DNA of 7,418 nt, from positions 1-7,418 of the forward strand of contig CALCZO010000295.1 in NCBI GenBank assembly GCA_937903315.1, in the 5' to 3' direction. Origin of the DNA: an uncultured Alphaproteobacteria bacterium. Lineage in GTDB: Bacteria > Pseudomonadota > Alphaproteobacteria > Rhizobiales > Beijerinckiaceae. Positions 5,055-7,418 of the stretch are shown piece by piece (positions within the stretch are counted from its first letter, which is position 1; each line of letters starts with the position of its first letter). The notes beneath the pieces are model-generated. The model saw only the letters and a program-made list of their open reading frames with translations. It did no database searches and was not told where the DNA came from. A program made the translations under genes and the position numbers.

Positions 5055-5843
5055 TCAGAGGCGGCGGTAGGCCAGCCAGTAGCTGAGCGCGACGCCCCCT
5101 GCCCCGCCGACGATGTTGCCCAGCGTGACGACGGCAATGTTGTGGGCAAATCCGGCCAGCGTCACCGTGCCGCCAGCGATCCAGCCCGCCGGGATCAGAT
5201 ACATGTTGGCGATCGAATGCTCGAAGCCGATCAGCACGAAGGCTGAGATCGGCAGCAGGATCGCCAGCATCCTGTCGGTCGCCGAATGGCCGGCAAAGGT
5301 CAGCCAGACGGCAAGGCAGACCAGCGCATTGCACAGGATCGCCCGCGTGAAGGCCTCGACCGGGCCGAGCGAAACCTTGGCAGAGGCGATCCTGGCCGCC
5401 GTCGCCCCCATCGGCCCCTCAAGAAGTCCGGTCGCGGCCATCAGGGCAACCATGCCCAGCGCGCCGATGAAATTGGTGACGAAGGTGACACCCCAATTGC
5501 GCGCCAGCGCACCGGCCGACACCTTGCGATCGACAAACGCCATCACGATCAGCGCGTTGCCGGTGAACAGTTCCGCCCCGCCGACGATGACCAGCACCAG
5601 ACCGAGACAGAAGACCAGCCCGCCGACCAGACGCGCGGGACCGTAGCTGAGGTCCGTACCCACCATCGCCGCCGTATAGGCCGCCGCACCGAAGGCGATG
5701 AACACCCCGGCGAGGACGCCGAGCGTCGCGAGCGGCACCAGCGCCTGCCCGGCCTTGGCGACACCGGCCTCCTCGATCCGGCGGGCGATGTCCGCCGGTT
5801 TGTAGGCATCAAGGCCGGTGGGGTTGGGCATCGTGTCGGGCAT
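5055..5843 (-). CDS. Formate/nitrite transporter (FNT) family channel
   Basis: FNT proteins are pentameric inner-membrane channels for small monovalent anions such as formate, nitrite or hydrosulfide. From the ATG at 5843 this one has 262 residues, within the usual range, and about six membrane segments (near 35-60, 68-90, 117-140, 165-184, 190-212 and 220-256). Family hallmarks include AELFTGNAL (90-98) after helix 2, NFIGALG (124-130), and GFEHSIANMYLIP (206-218). In the last, E208, H209 and N213 match the central pore residues known from FocA, even in number. HNIAVVTLGNIVGG (234-247) is the final conserved block. I choose 5843 because GGGGAG precedes it by ten bases; a GTG at 5861 would add six residues but lies within that Shine-Dalgarno. 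The exact anion cannot be assigned. No formate dehydrogenase, pyruvate-formate lyase or nitrite reductase gene is present here to help. Confidence 0.93.
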   Translation of the reverse strand: MPDTMPNPTGLDAYKPADIARRIEEAGVAKAGQALVPLATLGVLAGVFIAFGAAAYTAAMVGTDLSYGPARLVGGLVFCLGLVLVIVGGAELFTGNALIVMAFVDRKVSAGALARNWGVTFVTNFIGALGMVALMAATGLLEGPMGATAARIASAKVSLGPVEAFTRAILCNALVCLAVWLTFAGHSATDRMLAILLPISAFVLIGFEHSIANMYLIPAGWIAGGTVTLAGFAHNIAVVTLGNIVGGAGGVALSYWLAYRRL

Positions 5844-5853
5844 GGTACTCGGT

Positions 5854-5859
5854 CTCCCC
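5854..5859 (-). promoter_or_regulatory. Ribosome binding site that decides the FNT start
   Basis: GGGGAG on the minus strand, ten bases before the ATG at 5843. Its presence argues against initiation at the overlapping GTG (5861-5859). Confidence 0.5.
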
Positions 5860-5925
5860 ACGGGTCGCGGCCGAAGCCGGCAATGGACGGCGTCACGGAT
5901 GATCGCTTCTGTCGATGTCAGGGGA

Positions 5926-5953
5926 TTGACAATCGGACCATGCCCCCCACTCT
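5926..5953 (+). promoter_or_regulatory. Candidate promoter placing the transcript start at the CoA-binding gene ATG
   Basis: A perfect TTGACA (5926-5931) is followed after 16 bases by CACTCT (5948-5953), a weak -10 match. The expected transcription start falls at about 5960, the first base of the start codon. The -35 box is embedded in the dyad GATTG-A-CAATC (5924-5934). The weak -10 is the main doubt. Confidence 0.4.
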
Positions 5954-5959
5954 GACAGC

Positions 5960-6487
5960 ATGGACCACGATCAATACCCTGACGCCACCATCCTCGCCAT
6001 CCTCAAGCAGACGAAGACGATCGCGCTCGTCGGCGCTTCCGACAACGAGGCGCGGCCGAGCTTCTTCGTGCTGAAGTACCTCATCGAGCGCGGCTACACC
6101 GTGATCCCGGTCAATCCCGGCCGGGCCGGCGGCACAATGGTCGGCCAGACCGTCTATGCGCGGCTTGCCGATATTCCCGTGCCGGTCGACATGGTCGAAA
6201 TCTTCCGCAACTCGGAGGCTGCGGCGGGAATCGTCGACGAGGCGCTGGCGCTCGATCCCCTGCCCAAGGTGATCTGGATGCAGCTTTCGGTGCGCAACGA
6301 TGCCGCAGCAGCCAAAGCGGAGGCCGCCGGCATTCAGGTGGTGATGAACCGCTGCCCCAAGATCGAGTACGGCCGGCTCTCGGGCGAAATTGGCTGGACC
6401 GGCGTCAATTCACGGATGATTTCGGCGAAACGACCGCAACTGCACGGCAAGGGCGCGCAGAAACTGTCGATCTGGCGCAAGGCCTGA
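5960..6487 (+). CDS. CoA-binding Rossmann-fold protein (CoA_binding_2, YccU-like)
   Basis: Proteins of this small family have a single CoA-binding Rossmann domain, like the one in succinyl-CoA synthetase alpha and acetyl-CoA synthetases (ADP-forming), but no catalytic partner domain; their cellular role is not well established. The 175 residues show IALVGASDNEARPSFFVLKYLIERGY (21-46), with the nucleotide-loop VGAS, VIPVNPG (48-54), the VDMVEIFRNSE strand-turn (76-86), VIWMQLSVRN (104-113) and the characteristic ending VVMNRCPKIEYGRL (126-139). The ATG at 5960 has no Shine-Dalgarno, yet no other start is possible because the conserved domain begins soon after; a TTGACA box lies 34 bases upstream, compatible with a leaderless mRNA. 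It points towards metY with 93 bases between, and is divergent from the FNT gene. Confidence 0.92.
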   Translation: MDHDQYPDATILAILKQTKTIALVGASDNEARPSFFVLKYLIERGYTVIPVNPGRAGGTMVGQTVYARLADIPVPVDMVEIFRNSEAAAGIVDEALALDPLPKVIWMQLSVRNDAAAAKAEAAGIQVVMNRCPKIEYGRLSGEIGWTGVNSRMISAKRPQLHGKGAQKLSIWRKA

Positions 6488-6501
6488 GGGACAGGCGCCC
6501 G

Positions 6502-6534
6502 GTCAAACGTTCTGTTTGACGAACGAAACGTTCT
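6502..6534. repeat. Dyad and direct repeats forming an operator candidate upstream of metY
   Basis: A perfect seven-base inverted repeat, GTCAAAC and GTTTGAC with five bases between (6502-6508 and 6514-6520), is followed by GAACG-AAA-CGTTC (6521-6533). In addition AAACGTTCT is repeated directly at 6505-6513 and 6526-6534, 21 bases apart, two helical turns. The cluster covers the -35 box and spacer of the metY promoter candidate, a natural place for repressor binding. The regulator is unknown. Confidence 0.5.
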
Positions 6535-6544
6535 TCGATACCGT
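6516..6544 (+). promoter_or_regulatory. Candidate promoter of metY
   Basis: TTGACG (6516-6521) and TACCGT (6539-6544) are spaced by 17 bases. The predicted start near 6551 leaves a leader of only about 30 bases before the ATG, too short for a known SAM riboswitch, and I see no SAM-II-like element in it. The -10 box is a modest match. Confidence 0.45.
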
Positions 6545-6580
6545 CTTTCTGTCTTTGCATTACGCGACAGGAGATACGCG

Positions 6581-7418
6581 ATGAGCGAGCGCGCCCCCGG
6601 TTTCAACACTCTGGCCGTCCATGCCGGTGCAGCCCCCGATGCTGCCACCGGCGCGCGGGCGACGCCGATCTACCAGACGACATCGTTCGTCTTCGATGAC
6701 GTCGACCATGCCGCGTCCCTGTTCGGACTTCAGGCCTTCGGCAACATCTACACCCGCATCACCAACCCGACGACCGCCGTGCTCGAAGAGCGCGTCGCGG
6801 CGCTGGAAGGCGGCACGGCGGCGCTCGGCGTCGCCTCTGGCCATGCGGCGGAGCATCTGGTGTTCCACACCCTGCTTGAGCCGGGCGATGAATTCGTCGC
6901 CGCGCGAAAGCTCTACGGCGGGTCGATCAACCAGTTCAACCACGCCTACAAGAAGTTCAACTGGAACGTCGTGTGGGCCGATACCGACGATCTCGCCTCG
7001 TTCGAAAAGGCCATCACGCCGAAGACCAAGGCAATCTTCATCGAGTCGATCGCCAATCCGGGCGGTGTCGTCACCGACATCGCGGCGATTGCCAAGATTG
7101 CCAACCGCGCCGGCATTCCGCTGATCGTCGACAACACGCTGGCGACGCCCTACCTGATCCGCCCGTTCGAGCATGGCGCGCATATCATCGTCCATTCGGC
7201 GACCAAGTTCCTCGGCGGCCATGGCAACTCGATCGGCGGCGTCATCGTCGACGGCGGCACCTTCGACTGGATGAAATACGGCAAGAAGTATCCGTCGCTG
7301 ACCCAGCCGCGTCCGGAATATTCGGGCATGGTTCTGGCCGAAACGTTCGGCAACTTTGCCTTTGCCATCGCCTGCCGCGTGCTCGGCCTGCGCGATCTCG
7401 GCCCGGCCCTGTCGCCGT
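6581..7418 (+). CDS. metY: O-acetylhomoserine sulfhydrylase (aminocarboxypropyltransferase), C-terminus cut by window edge
   Basis: This cytoplasmic PLP enzyme of the Cys/Met metabolism family joins O-acetylhomoserine with sulfide to give homocysteine, or with methanethiol to give methionine. The 279 residues present are about two-thirds of the usual 425-435. Visible motifs are FNTLAVHAG (8-16), TPIYQTTSFVF (28-38), the phosphate- and substrate-binding IYTRITNPT (56-64), ASGHAA (85-90), KLYGGS (110-115) with the tyrosine (Y112) that stacks on PLP, VDNTLATP (183-190) with D184 pairing with the PLP pyridine nitrogen, and SATKFLGGHG (206-215) with the PLP lysine K209. The loop before SGMVLAETFGNFAF (248-261) fits the longer MetY type better than the shorter MetZ (O-succinylhomoserine) type. 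The ATG at 6581 has AGGAGA six bases upstream. It probably has its own promoter, marked by dyad repeats. No frameshift is seen. Confidence 0.95.
   Translation, partial: MSERAPGFNTLAVHAGAAPDAATGARATPIYQTTSFVFDDVDHAASLFGLQAFGNIYTRITNPTTAVLEERVAALEGGTAALGVASGHAAEHLVFHTLLEPGDEFVAARKLYGGSINQFNHAYKKFNWNVVWADTDDLASFEKAITPKTKAIFIESIANPGGVVTDIAAIAKIANRAGIPLIVDNTLATPYLIRPFEHGAHIIVHSATKFLGGHGNSIGGVIVDGGTFDWMKYGKKYPSLTQPRPEYSGMVLAETFGNFAFAIACRVLGLRDLGPALSP

Noticed and set aside
5844..5959. FNR/FixK-type box (TTGAT-N4-ATCAA) controlling the FNT gene
   Set aside because: The region was read for such a site because FNT genes can respond to oxygen, but only the unrelated dyad GATTG-A-CAATC is present.
6482..6496. 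Possible terminator after the CoA-binding gene (GCCTG/CAGGC stem)
   Set aside because: The stem is only five base pairs and has no T tract, so it is not convincing as a terminator.
6545..6580. SAM-II riboswitch in the metY leader
   Set aside because: SAM-II elements occur before methionine genes in alphaproteobacteria, but this short leader shows no matching stem or conserved pseudoknot sequence.
6560..7222. A 220-codon minus-strand frame opposite metY
   Set aside because: It is antisense to the conserved PLP enzyme; its acidic and basic repeats reflect complementary codons, not a gene.

Overview
The window is high-GC DNA (the third codon positions look strongly G/C-biased) that reads like an alphaproteobacterial chromosome, most likely Hyphomicrobiales/Rhizobiales and related to the Bradyrhizobium/Rhodopseudomonas/Rhodoplanes group. 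That placement rests on the style of the protein sequences and on gene order as I remember it, not on a search. Eight protein genes cover almost all of the window. No intergenic stretch exceeds about 165 bases. I see no tRNA, rRNA, CRISPR array, insertion sequence or phage gene.

Layout. (1) At 1-362, minus strand, is the 5' part of rplM (ribosomal protein L13), which runs off the left edge. Its leader (363-524) holds a good promoter candidate, an inverted repeat around that promoter and a strong hairpin at the predicted 5' end of the mRNA. (2) At 525-3597, minus strand, is a complete tripartite tricarboxylate transporter (TTT) operon in the order tctC (periplasmic binding protein), tctB (small membrane subunit), tctA (large membrane subunit). 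A textbook terminator/attenuator lies between tctC and tctB, and a promoter with a GntR-like palindrome lies upstream of tctC. (3) At 3716-4195, minus, is a PaaI-like hotdog thioesterase. It is divergent from an ECHDC3-like crotonase-fold protein at 4251-5054, plus. (4) At 5055-5843, minus, is a formate/nitrite (FNT) channel. Its stop codon directly abuts the crotonase stop codon. (5) At 5960-6487, plus, is a small CoA-binding Rossmann protein, possibly translated from a leaderless mRNA. (6) From 6581 to the right edge, plus, is the N-terminal two-thirds of O-acetylhomoserine sulfhydrylase (MetY type), preceded by a compact promoter full of dyad repeats.

How the parts fit. The TTT operon imports an unidentified carboxylate. 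The thioesterase, crotonase homologue and CoA-binding protein all point to acyl-CoA handling. FNT moves formate or a similar small anion. MetY makes homocysteine and methionine from O-acetylhomoserine and sulfide. From memory, related genomes keep MetY, the CoA-binding protein, the crotonase, the thioesterase and rplM-rpsI together. On that basis the TTT operon and the FNT gene look like later insertions into a conserved block.

I found no clear new multi-gene system. The points most worth a second look are regulatory (the tctC-tctB attenuator, the dyads at the metY, rplM and tctC promoters, and a likely leaderless gene), plus a crotonase homologue that lacks both catalytic glutamates.
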